Below, in pieces: positions 1-9,692 of a stretch of 20,794 bases of DNA. Under the pieces are notes generated by a model. It saw nothing but the letters and a program-made list of their open reading frames with translations, was not told the DNA's origin and made no database searches. Source of the stretch: Penium margaritaceum (Eukaryota; Streptophyta; Zygnematophyceae; Desmidiales; Peniaceae); assembly GCA_023375785.1 (NCBI GenBank), contig SZWC01000533.1:18771-39564 (forward strand). Reading direction: 5' to 3'. A program made the translations under genes and the position numbers. Position 1 is the stretch's first letter; each line of letters opens with the position of its first letter.

Positions 1-2460
1 CTTGCTCCAGTTGTCTTGGCCTTGCTCCAGTTATCTTGGCCTTGCTCCGGTTGTTCTGGCCTTGCTCCAGTTGTCTTGGCCTTGCTCCAGTTGTCTTGGG
101 CCTGCTCCAGATCTCTTGGCCTTGCTCCAATTGTTTTGGCCTTCCTCCACTTGTCTTGGCCTTGCTCCAGTTGTCTTGGGCTTGCCCCAGTTGTCTTTGC
201 CTTGCTCAAGTTGTCTTGGCCTTGCTCCAGGTGTCTTGGCCTTGCTCCAATTGTCTTAGCCTTGCTCCAGTTTACTTGGACTTGCTCTAGTTGTCTTGGA
301 CTTGCTCCAGTTGTCTTGGGCTTGCTCCACTTGTCTTGGACTTGCTCCAGTTGTCTTGGCCATTCTCCAGTTGTCCTAAGCTTTCTCCAGGCATCCTGGC
401 CTTGCTCCGATTTTCTTGGCCTTGCTCCAGTCGTCATGGGCTTGCTCCCGTTGTCTTGGCCTTGCTTGATTAGTCCTGGCATTGCTCCAGTTGCCTTGGT
501 CTCGCTCCAGTTGTCTTGGTCTTGCTCCAGTTGTCTTGGGCTTGCTCCATTTGTCTTGGCCTTGCTCCACTTGTCTTGGGCTTGCTCGAGTTGTCTTGGG
601 CTTGCTCCAGTTGTCTTGGCCTTGCTCCAGCTATCTTTGTCTTGCTCCAGTTGTCTTGGCCTTGCTCTACTTTTCTCGGCCTTGCTCAAGTTTTCTTGGG
701 CTTGCTCCAGTTGTCTTGGGCTTGTTCCTGTTGTCTTAGCCTGGCTGCAGTTGTTGTGGCCTTGCTTTATTTGTCTTGGCCTTGCTCCATTTGTCTTGGC
801 CTTGGTCCAGTTGTTTTGGGCATGCTCCAGTTGTCTTGGCCTTGCTCTAGTTGTCTTGGGCTTGATACAATTGCCTTGGCCTTGCCTCAGTTGTCTTGGG
901 CTTGCTTCAGTTGTCTTAGTTTTGCTCCAGTTCTCTTGGGCTTTCTCTAGTTGTATTGGGCTTGCTCTAGTTTTCTTGGTTTCGCCCTAGCTGTCTTGGC
1001 CTTGCTCCAGTTGTCTTGGGCTTGCTCCAGTTGTCTTGGTCTTGCTCCAGTTGACTTGTTCTTGCTCGAGTTGTCTTTTTCTTGCTCCAGTTGTAAACGC
1101 CTTGCTCCAGTTCTCTTGGGCTTGCTCCAGTTGTCTTGAAACTTCTCCAGTTGTCTTGGGCTTGCTCCCGTTGTCCTGAGCTTGCTCCTGTGGTCTTGGG
1201 CTTGCTCCAGTTGTCTTGCGCTTGCTCCAGTTGTCTTGGCCTGGCTCCAGTTCTCTTGGCCTTGCTCCAGTTGTCTTGGCCTTGCTCCAGTTCTCTTGGG
1301 CCTGCTCCAGTTATCATGGCCTTGCTCCAGTTGTCTTGGCCTTGCTTCAGTTGTTGTGGGCTTGTTGCAGTTGTCTTGGGCTTGCTCCAGTTGTCTTGGC
1401 CTTGCTCCAGTTGTCGTGGCCTTGCTCCAGCTGTCTTGGCCTTGCTCCAATTGTCTTGTACTTGCTAAAGTTGTCTTGGACTTCCTCCAGTTTTCTTTGA
1501 CTAGCTCCAGTTTTCTAGGGCTTGCTCCACTTGTCTTGGATTTGCTCTAGTTGTCCTGGGCTTGCTGCAGTTGTCTTGGCCTTGTTCTAGTTGTCTTGGC
1601 CTTGCACCAGTTGTCATGGGCTTGCTCCAGTTGTCTTGGTCTTGCTCAAGTTGTTTTGGCCTTGCTCCAGTTGCCTTGGTCTTGCTCCAGTTGTCTTGTC
1701 CTTGCTCCAGTTTTCTTAAGCTTGCTCCAGTTATCTTTGGCTTGCTCCAGTTGTCTTGAGCTTGTTCTTGTTGTCTTGGGCTTGCTCCAGTTGTCTTGGG
1801 CTTGTTCCAGTTGTCTTGGCCTTGCTCCACTTGTATTGGGCTTGTTCCATTTGTCTTGGCCTTTCTCCACTTGTCTTGGGCTTTTTCGAGTTGTCTTGGG
1901 CTTGCTCCAATTGTTGTGGCCTTGCTCCAGTTATCTTCGGCTTGCTCCAGTTGTCTTTGGCTTGCTCCAGTTGTCTGAGCCTTGCTCAAGTTGTCGTGGC
2001 CTTGCTCCATATGTCTTGGCCTTGCTCCATTTGTCTTGGCCTTGCTCCAGTTGTCTTGGGCTTGCTCCAGTTGTCTTGGCCTTGCTCTAGTTGTTTTGGG
2101 CTTGATACAAATGTCTTGGCCTTGCTCCAGTTGTCTTGGGCTTGCTCCAGTTGTATTGGTCTTGCCCCAGTTCTCTTGGGCTTGCTCTAGTTGTCTGGGG
2201 CTTGCTCAAGTCGTCTTGGCTTTGCTCCAGTTGTCTTGTGCTTGCTCCAGTTGTCTTGGGCTTGCTCCAGTTGTCTTGGCCTTGCTCCAGTTGTCTTCGC
2301 CTTGCTCCAGTAGTCTTGGGCTTGCTCCAGTTGTCTTGGCCTTGCTCCAGTTGTCTTCTGCTTGCTCCAGTTGTCCTGGGGTTCCTCCTGTGGTGTTGGG
2401 CCAAATCCAGCGGTCTTTGGCTAGCTCCAGTTGTCTTGGCGTCGCTCCAGTTCTCTTGGG
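1..2460. repeat. 2.5-kb higher-order repeat, copy 1
   Basis: Rare monomer variants recur at long range. TTGTAAA occurs at 1091 and again at 3551 (2,460 bp apart). CTTGCTCCTGTGGTC occurs at 1181 and 3661 (2,480 bp). The CCGG-variant monomer at 41 recurs at 2501 and 5061. The copy splits into two more diverged halves of about 1.2 kb, marked by CTTGATACAA at 861 and 2101 and by TTGCCTTGGT at 491 and 1671. The boundaries are arbitrary because the left edge of the window cuts the array. Confidence 0.75.
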
Positions 2461-5020
2461 CTTGCTCCAGTTATCTTGGCCTTGCTCCAGTTGTCTTGGC
2501 CTTGCTCCGGTTGTCTTGGCCTTGCTCTAGTTGTCTTGGCCTTGCTCCAGCTGTTTTGGGCCTGCTCCAGTTCTCTTCGCCTTGCTCCAGTTGTCTTGGC
2601 CTTCCTCCATTTGTCTTGGGCTTGCTCCAGTTGTCTTGGGCTTGCCCCAGTTGTCTTGGCCTTGCTCCAGTTGTCTTGGCCTTGCTCCAGCTGTCTTGGC
2701 CTTGCTCCAATTTTCTTAGCCTTGCTCCAGTTGTCTTGGACTTGCTCCAGTTGTCTTGGACTTGCTCCGGTTGTCTTCGGCTTGCTCCAATTGTCTGGGA
2801 CTTGCTCCAGTTTTCTTGGCCATGCTCCAGTTGTCCTGGGCTTTCTCCAGGCATCTTGGCCTTGATCCAATTTTTTTGGCCTTGCTCCAGTTGTCATGGG
2901 CTTGCTCCAGTTGTCTTGCCCTTGCTTGAGTTGTCTTGGCCTTGCTCCAGTTGCCTTGGTCTCGCTCCAGTTGTCTTGGCCTTGCTTCAGTTGTCTTGGG
3001 CTTGCTCCATTTGTCTTGGCCTTGCTCCTCTTGTCTTGGGCTTGCTCGAGTTGTCTTGGGCTTGCTCCAGTTGTCTTGGCCTTTCTCCAGTTATCTTTGG
3101 CTTGCTCCAGTTGTCTTGGCCTTGCTCAACTTGTCTTGGCCTTGCTCAAGTTTTATTGGGCTTGCTCCAGTTGTCTTGGGCTTGCTCCAGTTGGCTTAGC
3201 CTTGCTCCAGTTGTCGTGGCCTTGCTCCATTTGTCTTGGCCTTGCTCCAGTTTTCTTGGCCTTGCTCCAGTTGTCTTGGGTTTGCTCCAGTTGTCTTGGC
3301 CTTGCTCTAGTTGTCTTGGGCTTGATACAATTGTCTTGGCCTTGCTCTAGTTGTCTTGGGCTTGCTCCAGTTCTCTTGGTCTTGCTCCAGTTCTCTTGGG
3401 CTTTCTCTAGTTGTCTTGGGCTTGCTCTTGTTTTCTTGGCTTTGCTCCAGCTGTCTTGGCCTTGCTCCAGTTGTCTTGGGCTCGCTCCAGTTTTCTTGGG
3501 CTTGCTCCAGTTGACTTGGTCTTGCTCGAGTTGTCTTGGGCTTTCTCCAGTTGTAAAATCCTTGCTCCAGTTCTCTTGGGCTTGCTCCAGTTGTCTTGAA
3601 ATTGCTCCAGTTGTCTTGGCCTTTCTCCAGTTGTCTTGGGCTTGCTCCAGTTGTCCTGAGCTTGCTCCTGTGGTCTTGGGCTTGCTCCAGTTGTCTTGCG
3701 CTTGCTCCAGTTGTCTTGGCCTCGCTCAAGTTCTCTTGGACTTGCTCCAGTTGTCTTGGCCTTACTCCAGCTGTCTTGGCCTTGCTCCGGTTTTCCTGGC
3801 CTTGCTCCAGCTGTCTTGGTCTTGCTCCAGTTCTCTTGGTCCTGCTCCAGTTCTCACGGCCTTGCTCAAGTTGTCTTGGCCTTGCTCCAGTTGTTGTGGG
3901 CTTGCTTCAGTTGTCTTGGGCTTGCTCCAGTTGTCTTGGCCTAGCTCCAGTTGTCTTGGCCTTGCTCCTGCTGTCTTGGCCTTGCTCCAATTGTCTTCTC
4001 ATTGCTCAGGTTGTCCTGGACTTGCTCAAGTTGTCTTGGGCTTGCTCCAGTTGTCTAGGGCTTGCTCCACTTGTCTTGGATTTGCTCTAGTTGTCCTGGG
4101 CTTGCTCCAGTTGTCTTGGCCTTGGTCTAGTTGTCTTGGCCTTGCTCCAGTTGTCATGGGCTTGCTCCAGTTGTCTTGGTCTTGCTCAAGTTGTCTTGGC
4201 CTTGCTCCAGTTGCCTTGGTCTTGCTCCAGTTGTCTTGTCCTTGCTCCAGTCGTCTTGGGCTTGCTCCAGTTGTCTTAAGCTTGCTCCAGTTATCTTTGG
4301 CTTGCTCCAGTTGTCTTGGGCTTGTTCCAGTTGCCTTGGGCTTGCTCCAGTTGTCTTGGGCTTGTTCCAGTTGTCTTCGCCTTGCTCCAGTTGTCTTGGG
4401 CTTGTTCCATTTGTCTTGGCCTTGCTCCACTTGTCTTGGGCTTGCTCGAGTTGTCTTGGGCTTGCTCCAGTTTTCTTCGCCTTGCTCCAGTTATCTTCGG
4501 CTTGCTCCAGTTGTCTTGGGCTTGCTCCAGTTGTCTTAGCCTTGCTCCAGTTGTCGTGGCCTTGCTCCATTTGTCTTGGCCTTGCTCCATTTGTCTTGGC
4601 CTTGCTCCAGTTGTCTTGGGCTTGCTCCAGTTGTCTTGGCCTTGCTATAGTTGTCTTGGGCTTGATACAAATGTCTTGGCCTTGCTCCAGTTGTCTTGGG
4701 CTTTCTGCAGTTGTATTGGTCTTGCCCCAGTTCTATTGGGCTTGCTCTAGTTGTCTGGGGCTTGCTCTAGTCGTCTTGGATTTGCTCCAGTTGTCTTGTG
4801 CTTGCTCCAGTTGTCTTGGGCTTGCTCCAGTTTTCTTGGCCTTGCTCCAGTTGTCTTGGCCTTGCTCGAGTAGTCTTGGGCTTGCTCCAGTTGTCTTGGC
4901 CTTGCTCCAGTTGTCTTGTGCTTGCTCCAGTTGTCCTGGGGTTGCTCCTGTTGTCTTGGGCCTGCTCCAGCAGTCTTGGGCTAGCTCCAGTTGCCTTGGC
5001 CTCGCTCCAGTTCTCTTGGG
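2461..5020. repeat. 2.5-kb higher-order repeat, copy 2
   Basis: Second copy of the long-period unit, about 100 bp (five monomers) longer than copy 1. CTTGATACAA lies at 3321 and 4661, GTCATGGG near 2893 and 4153, and TTGCCTTGGT at 2951 and 4211. In copy 1 the matching markers are at 861 and 2101, about 433 and 1613, and 491 and 1671. Spacing between copies changes by multiples of 20 bp, as expected from gain or loss of whole monomers by unequal exchange. Confidence 0.75.
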
Positions 5021-5420
5021 CTTGCTCCAGTTATGTTCGCCTTGCTCCAGCTGTCTTGGCCTTGCTCCGGTTGTCTTGGCCTTGCTCCAGTTGTCTTGGC
5101 CTTGCTCCAGTTGTCTTGGGCCTGCTCCAGTTCTCTTGGCCTTGCTCCAGTTGTCTTGGGCTTGCTTCAGTTGTCTTGGGCTTGCTCCAGTTCTCTTGGG
5201 CTTGCTCCAGTTGTCTTGGCCTTGCTCCAGTTGTCTTGGCCTTGCTCCAGCTGTCTTGGCCTTGCTCCAATTGTCTTGGCCTTGCTCAACTTGTCTTGGC
5301 CTTGTGCCAGTTTTCTTGGACTTGCTCCAGTTGTCTTGGGCTTGCTCTTCTTGTCTTGGCTATGCTCCAGTTGTCCTGGGCTTGCTCCAGCTGTGTTGGC
5401 CTTGCTACAGTTCTCTTGGT
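5021..5420. repeat. 2.5-kb higher-order repeat, partial copy 3
   Basis: The CCGG-variant monomer (5061) and the CCTGCTCCAGTTCTC monomer (5121) repeat the order seen at 2501/2561 and 41/101. This shows that a third copy begins here. It is cut off by the element A junction near 5420, so element A either inserted into this copy or replaced its remainder. Confidence 0.65.
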
Positions 5421-5589
5421 CTGGCCGCCTGTAACGCTCACCCGAAGTGCGCCTCCGTTGAACCGCCAGTTGTCATCTCCACAGCAACGTCAGCAGCATC
5501 CCCAACATTCACCTCACACACCTGCCCCAGCACAACGGATCTGCCCCTGAACCAGCGACAACATCCATCGTCTCTTTCCGCATGACAAA

Positions 5590-6720
5590 ATGATGCTCCT
5601 CATCGCTGGAGGTCTAACAGCAGCTCTTCTCAAACGACTTCTACATCAAACTGCAGGCAAGCCAAGTGCAGCCAGACCAACACTGCACACCCAATCTCAC
5701 TCTACCACTCTGTCAACTGCCAGAAAACCTTTCTCCGGATGCATCTCCAGGCAGAAGAAGACGAATGTGCCTACCAACATTCTTCGCACGTGTCCCCTTC
5801 CTTACCCAACGGCCTGGAACTCTGCTCTTCCAGTCAACCAACAAAACCAAGACCTGTGCCATCATCATCCCAAAGCATTTGCAACAACATCTCTCTTCCC
5901 CTCTCAAGGATTCAATCTCGCAGGAGAGGTCGCAATCTTGTTCGCTGTATCTTCAGCAAGCCCCAGCAGCCCCAGCCGGAAGGATGTTCATGACCTTTTC
6001 TCTTCTCCTGGTACAGAGACATACATGTGGAGTCATACTGTTGGAAGGCCCTCATCTGCAGACAACGACCACAGCGGCTCGTCACCCATCCCCTCGTCAT
6101 CTTCACTCTTCACTCGAACTGAAGTTGCCAAGTTCATGGAGGATGTATATGGGATCACATTGGACTTCTCCAATGACAACGTGAAGAACTTAGAACCAGC
6201 ACCAGGCCCTTCATCTGAGCCCCTCAACCCAGCGGCTGAAGGCCAGACCTCTGAAGAAAGTACCTCGCTATTCTCCTTTGACGAGTTGAACGCCTTCATG
6301 ACCACACTCTATGGTCTTCCTCTGACACCAACCTCCCCCTCGACATCAACCTCAGCAGCCTCACCCACAACCAAGACCGAACCAGATGATGTACCTACAG
6401 AGTGGGCACTCTCACCAGAAAACAACCATACTCCTTCCCTCCAATCTCCACCTCCTGTTTTGACAACTCCGCAGAACTACTCGTCTCCTCTTCAACAACA
6501 CACCTCACCATCTGGCAAGCAAGTCAACAACTGTCCGCGGCCTCACAGATCCAAGCAAACTTCAAGTATGAAAACTGCAAACATTCTTTGCCACAAGCGT
6601 TACTCAACACCAGGATGTTATCCTGGCTCACGGATCACTGGGTCCAAGACCGCTCCCTCGCAAGACGACCCCAGGGCTGAGTCATGGACTTCAAATATCT
6701 CCCACCACTGTCAAGGCTAA
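5590..6720 (+). CDS. Element A internal protein, unrecognised (376 codons)
   Basis: The open frame starts with ATGATG at 5590, after an in-frame TGA at 5548, and ends at TAA 6718-6720, 26 bp before the LTR. The protein is rich in Ser, Pro and Thr, with a Ser/Pro linker at about residues 154-172 and an acidic stretch near 263-270. Its one striking feature is a duplicated motif at about residues 172-191 and 226-245. The shared pattern is S-L-F-[T/S]-x-x-E-[V/L]-x-x-F-M-x-x-[V/L]-Y-G-[I/L]-x-L. The two copies share about 9 of 20 residues but only about 28 of 60 nucleotides, which suggests past selection on the protein. The first 130 residues are less convincing, and other frames are equally open there, so a frameshift is possible. 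No zinc knuckle, protease or polymerase motif is seen. It could be a gag-like or accessory protein of the element, or a captured host fragment. Confidence 0.45.
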   Translation: MMLLIAGGLTAALLKRLLHQTAGKPSAARPTLHTQSHSTTLSTARKPFSGCISRQKKTNVPTNILRTCPLPYPTAWNSALPVNQQNQDLCHHHPKAFATTSLFPSQGFNLAGEVAILFAVSSASPSSPSRKDVHDLFSSPGTETYMWSHTVGRPSSADNDHSGSSPIPSSSSLFTRTEVAKFMEDVYGITLDFSNDNVKNLEPAPGPSSEPLNPAAEGQTSEESTSLFSFDELNAFMTTLYGLPLTPTSPSTSTSAASPTTKTEPDDVPTEWALSPENNHTPSLQSPPPVLTTPQNYSSPLQQHTSPSGKQVNNCPRPHRSKQTSSMKTANILCHKRYSTPGCYPGSRITGSKTAPSQDDPRAESWTSNISHHCQG

Positions 6721-6737
6721 GTATGTCTGGTGCCATT

Positions 6738-6746
6738 GAGGGCGGG
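6738..6746 (+). other. Polypurine tract of element A
   Basis: GAGGGCGGG immediately precedes the TGTC that opens the LTR. This is the position and composition expected for the plus-strand primer of an LTR retrotransposon. One C interrupts the purine run. Confidence 0.65.
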
Positions 6747-7101
6747 TGTCAGAACCAAACTCTCAGGGGTCCAAGAAATATTACAGATATGCCCCAGGCT
6801 CGCGGATCTCCGTGGACAGAAGAAACATGCAAGAACTATCCTGCCGAGCAGTTCAGCTCCAAAGATCAACAGGACGGGCACTGCTGGCGGTCGCCACTGA
6901 CTACCAAGCATGTCTGACGACCGGCAGGTACGCGCCCCGGTCCACAAGAAAAGACAAAGAGTACCGAAGGCACTCGTGCCAACGGCTCCTGGCGAACTAT
7001 CGTGCAGACCAACAGAGCGCCCTCGCGAAGAACACTCGGACACGACCACCATCACAAGTGGCCTAACCAGGCCCCAAGAATGTGTGAAGTTAGACAAAGC
7101 T

Positions 7102-7126
7102 TGCGGAGTCGCACCGCGACTCCGCA
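7102..7126 (+). other. Perfect LTR hairpin, 11-bp arms
   Basis: TGCGGAGTCGC and GCGACTCCGCA are exact reverse complements separated by the loop ACC. The same structure, with one mismatch, occurs at nearly the same LTR offset in the solo LTR (13767-13791). A conserved GC-rich stem-loop could act on RNA packaging, processing or transcription. The function is not known from the sequence. Confidence 0.8.
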
Positions 7127-7290
7127 CACAACAGCAGCATCAGTAGCAGCAACGCAGCTGCGACAGAGTCACACGTACCACCCTCCGTAAGGGTAACCCT
7201 AGAACTAGGACTGACTTAGGATATAACTGCTAGACTCCCATTTGTACATTTGCATCTCATTAATTCAAGTTATCGCTTCCTTCCTTCCAG

Positions 7291-7436
7291 TCCGCTGCCC
7301 GCCCCTGTGCTGTGGCAATTCTCCTCAGTTCGGTTCATCTCATTCCGCTGCCCGCCTCTGTGCTGTGGCACTTCTCGTCAGTTCGGTTCATCTCATTCCG
7401 CTGCCTGCCTCTGTGCTGTGGCAATTCTCGTCGCTC
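7291..7436 (+). repeat. 53-bp tandem repeat inside LTR A
   Basis: Units start at 7291, 7344 and 7397, each opening with TCCGCTGCC and containing CTGTGCTGTGGCA. The copies total about 2.7 units and differ at a few bases. No such repeat is seen in the related solo LTR, so it arose by local duplication within this element or subfamily. Confidence 0.85.
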
Positions 7437-7932
7437 CGCTTTTGGCCTGCTCCGCGTTGCCCGCTTCCCAGCTGTGGCATTCTCATCACTTACTCGTTTG
7501 CCTGCCTGCACCTCGGCGCTGAGCCCTTCAGCCCGCTCCTCGGTGCTGTGGTACCAGCTTCGCCCTTTCAGTTCTGACGTTGCCCCCTGTACCAGATGAG
7601 GCACAACATCATCATCATCAACGTCACTGCTTGGTCTGCCGCGCCCGCCTTTATCTGCCAAGGCGCCTCCATTGCTCTACGCTACGCCCGCAGTTAACCT
7701 GCCAAGGCGCCCTCAACATCTCAGCGCTCGTGTCCACTGACACTGCGCCCACTCATCGCGTTGACCCGCATCTCGGTGTAATGGCCACTAGCCCACACCT
7801 CAGCTGCCGTGGTCCTCATTCCTCACAACTGCATGACGTCAGCCTGTCACCAGCTTCAGCAACTTCGCCGATGCTTCCGCCTCGACCATATCTGCACATC
7901 TGCTCTCTTTCAGTCCTTTCAGTTTCCTGATA

Positions 7933-9614
7933 TCTTGGGCTTGCTCCGGTTTTCTTGGGCTTGCTCCAGTTGCCTTTGGCTTGCTCGAGTTGTCTTGGCC
8001 TTGCTCCAGTTCTCTTGGGCTTGCTCCAGTTGTCTTGGCCTTGCTCCAGTTTTCTTGGGCTCGCTCCAATTGTCTTGGCCTTGCTCCAGTTGTCTAGGGC
8101 TTGCTCCAGCTGTCTTGGGCTTGCTCCAGTTGTCTTGGGCTTGCTCGAGTTGTCTTGGGCTTGCTCCAGTTGACTTGGCCTTGCTCCAGTTGTCTTGGGC
8201 TTGCTCCAGTTGTCCTGGCCTTGCTCTAGTTGTCTTGGCCTTGCTCCAGTTGTCTTGGGCTTGATCCATTTGTATTGGGCTTGCTCCACTTGTCTTGACC
8301 TTGCTCCAGTTGTTGTGCCTTGCTCCAGTTCTCTTAGCCTTGCTCCAGTTGTCTTGGCCTTGCTCCATTTGTCTTGGGCTTGCTCCAGTTGTCTTGGCCT
8401 TGCTCCAGTTGTCTTGGGCTTGCTCCAGTTGTCTTGGCCTTGCTCCAGTTGTCTTGGGCTTGCTCCAATTGTCTTGGCCTTGCTCCAGTTGTCTTGGGCT
8501 TGCTCCAATTGTCTTGGCCTTGCTCCAGTTGTCTTGGGCTTGCTCCAATTGTCTTGGCCTTGCTCCAGTTGTCTTGGGCTTGCTCCAATTGTCTTGGCCT
8601 TGCTCCAGTTGTCTTGGGCTTGCTCCAATTGTCTTGGCCTTGCTCCAGTTGTCTTGGGCTTGCTCCAATTGTCTTGGCCTTGCTCCAGTTGTCTTGGGCT
8701 TGCTCCAATTGTCTTGGCCTTGCTCCAGTTGTCTTGGGCTTGCTCCAATTGTCTTGGCCTTGCTCCAGTTGTCTTGGGCTTGCTCCAATTGTCTTGGCCT
8801 TGCTCCAGTTGTCTTGGGCTTGCTCCAATTGTCTTGGCCTTGCTCCAGTTGTCTTGGGCTTGCTCCAATTGTCTTGGCCTTGCTCCAGTTGTCTTGGGCT
8901 TGCTCCAATTGTCTTGGCCTTGCTCCAGTTGTCTTGGGCTTGCTCCAATTGTCTTGGCCTTGCTCCAGTTGTCTTGGGCTTGCTCCAATTGTCTTGGCCT
9001 TGCTCCAGTTGTCTTGGGCTTGCTCCAATTGTCTTGGCCTTGCTCCAGTTGTCTTGGGCTTGCTCCAATTGTCTTGGCCTTGCTCCAGTTGTCTTGGGCT
9101 TGCTCCAATTGTCTTGGCCTTGCTCCAGTTGTCTTGGGCTTGCTCCAATTGTCTTGGCCTTGCTCCAGTTGTCTTGGGCTTGCTCCAATTGTCTTGGCCT
9201 TGCTCCAGTTGTCTTGGGCTTGCTCCAATTGTCTTGGCCTTGCTCCAGTTGTCTTGGGCTTGCTCCAATTGTCTTGGCCTTGCTCCAGTTGTCTTGGGCT
9301 TGCTCCAATTGTCTTGGCCTTGCTCCAGTTGTCTTGGGCTTGCTCCAATTGTCTTGGCCTTGCTCCAGTTGTCTTGGGCTTGCTCCAGTTGTCTTGGGCT
9401 TGCTCAGTTGTCTTGGCCTTGCTCCAGGTGTCTTGGGCTTGCTCCAGTTGTCTTGGGCTTGCTCCAGTTGTCTTGGGCTTACTCCAGCTGTCTTGGGCTT
9501 GCTCCAGTTGTCTTGGCCTTGCTGCAGTTGTCTTGGCCTTGTTCCAGTTGTCTTGGGCTTGCTTCAGTTGTCTTGGGCTTGCTCCAGTTGTATTGGGCTT
9601 GCTGCAGTTGTCTT
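7933..9614. repeat. 20-bp satellite array II
   Basis: About 84 monomers of the same satellite between elements A and B. Both edges (7933-8440 and 9381-9614) hold diverged monomers. The centre (8441-9360) is a perfect dimer array. Two single-base deletions shift the phase, near 8313-8318 and near 9408. Long open frames on both strands (up to 627 codons on the minus strand) cover the array, but they result from a stop-free monomer and are not genes. Confidence 0.97.
8441..9360. repeat. 40-bp dimer higher-order repeat, 23 copies
   Basis: A strict alternation of TGCTCCAGTTGTCTTGGGCT and TGCTCCAATTGTCTTGGCCT. The CCAATT monomer occurs at 8461, 8501 and so on to 9341, every 40 bp, giving 23 copies with no difference I can see. 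Dimer members differ at two positions: G or A in the CCAGTT core, and G or C at the monomer end. Each dimer carries one CAATTG. The flanking alternation at 8381-8440 is the same except that CCAGTT replaces CCAATT, which suggests the dimer arose from that local pattern. Perfect identity implies a very recent expansion, or an assembly artefact. Confidence 0.95.
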
Positions 9615-9661
9615 TGTCGGGAATATTTACTCTCTGACCTTGATTCTTGTTCTGGACGGGC

Positions 9662-9676
9662 CTCGGATAATCCGAG
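9662..9676 (+). other. LTR palindrome CTCGGAT-A-ATCCGAG
   Basis: Perfect 7-bp arms around one A. The right-LTR copy (12708-12722) reads CTCGGATAATCCAAG and has lost one pair. It could be a regulatory protein site or a small RNA stem in U3. Confidence 0.6.
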
Positions 9677-9692
9677 AAGAGGTCCAGAACAT

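Larger units (their letters stand above)
1..5420. repeat. 20-bp satellite array I
   Basis: About 271 head-to-tail copies of a 20-bp monomer (CTTGCTCCAGTTGTCTTGG plus C or G). Position 20 is dimorphic, giving GGCC or GGGC at the monomer junction. Substitutions are common, roughly one per monomer by eye, often in the CCAG core (CTAG, CAAG, CGAG, CCAC, CCAT). No net insertion or deletion is visible: the monomer phase at 5401 is the same as at 1. The monomer has 8 T and 1 A on this strand. Many substitutions create stops, so the open frames are broken at random. The array runs off the left edge and ends at about 5420 at the junction with element A. I infer non-coding satellite DNA; pericentromeric or subtelomeric location cannot be told apart. 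Confidence 0.97.
5421..7932 (+). mobile_element. Element A: 5'-truncated LTR retrotransposon
   Basis: A 2.5-kb non-satellite insert. In order it holds about 170 bp of C- and A-rich sequence, an open frame of 376 codons (5590-6720), a short polypurine tract (6738-6746), and a terminal LTR (6747-7932) that begins TGTCAGAA. No matching LTR copy or primer-binding site exists at the left end: the satellite passes straight into internal-type sequence at about 5420. The element is therefore a 3' fragment or a deletion product. On the right, satellite resumes with TCTTGGGC, in the same monomer phase as the other two insertions. No reverse transcriptase or integrase motif is present. The LTR call rests on the PPT-TGTC junction and on similarity to the solo LTR at 13396-14445. 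Confidence 0.75.
6747..7932 (+). mobile_element. 3' LTR of element A
   Basis: About 1,186 bp running from TGTCAGAACC to ...TTTCCTGATA, just before satellite resumes at TCTTGGGC. The right end closely matches the end of the solo LTR at 14445 (TTTTCCTGACA), so the expected terminal CA has probably mutated to TA and one base of the target duplication is lost. A strong hairpin lies at 7102-7126 and a 53-bp tandem repeat at 7291-7436. The second half is pyrimidine-rich. A TATAA at 7222-7226 is a possible promoter element, but nothing else supports it. Open frames of 60 to 150 codons here look incidental. Confidence 0.7.

Noticed and set aside
1..5420. Signal-peptide or membrane protein genes suggested by the hydrophobic Leu/Val/Ala-rich translation
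   Set aside because: The hydrophobicity comes from a T-rich repeated codon cycle. Frames break at random stops and no non-repeat domain is attached.
7222..7226. TATAA in LTR A as a promoter
   Set aside because: A single short motif with no counterpart at the matching place in the solo LTR; too weak to list alone.
7242..7930. Several plus-strand open frames of 90 to 150 codons in LTR A
   Set aside because: They overlap each other in different frames, include the 53-bp DNA repeat, and lie in a non-coding LTR.
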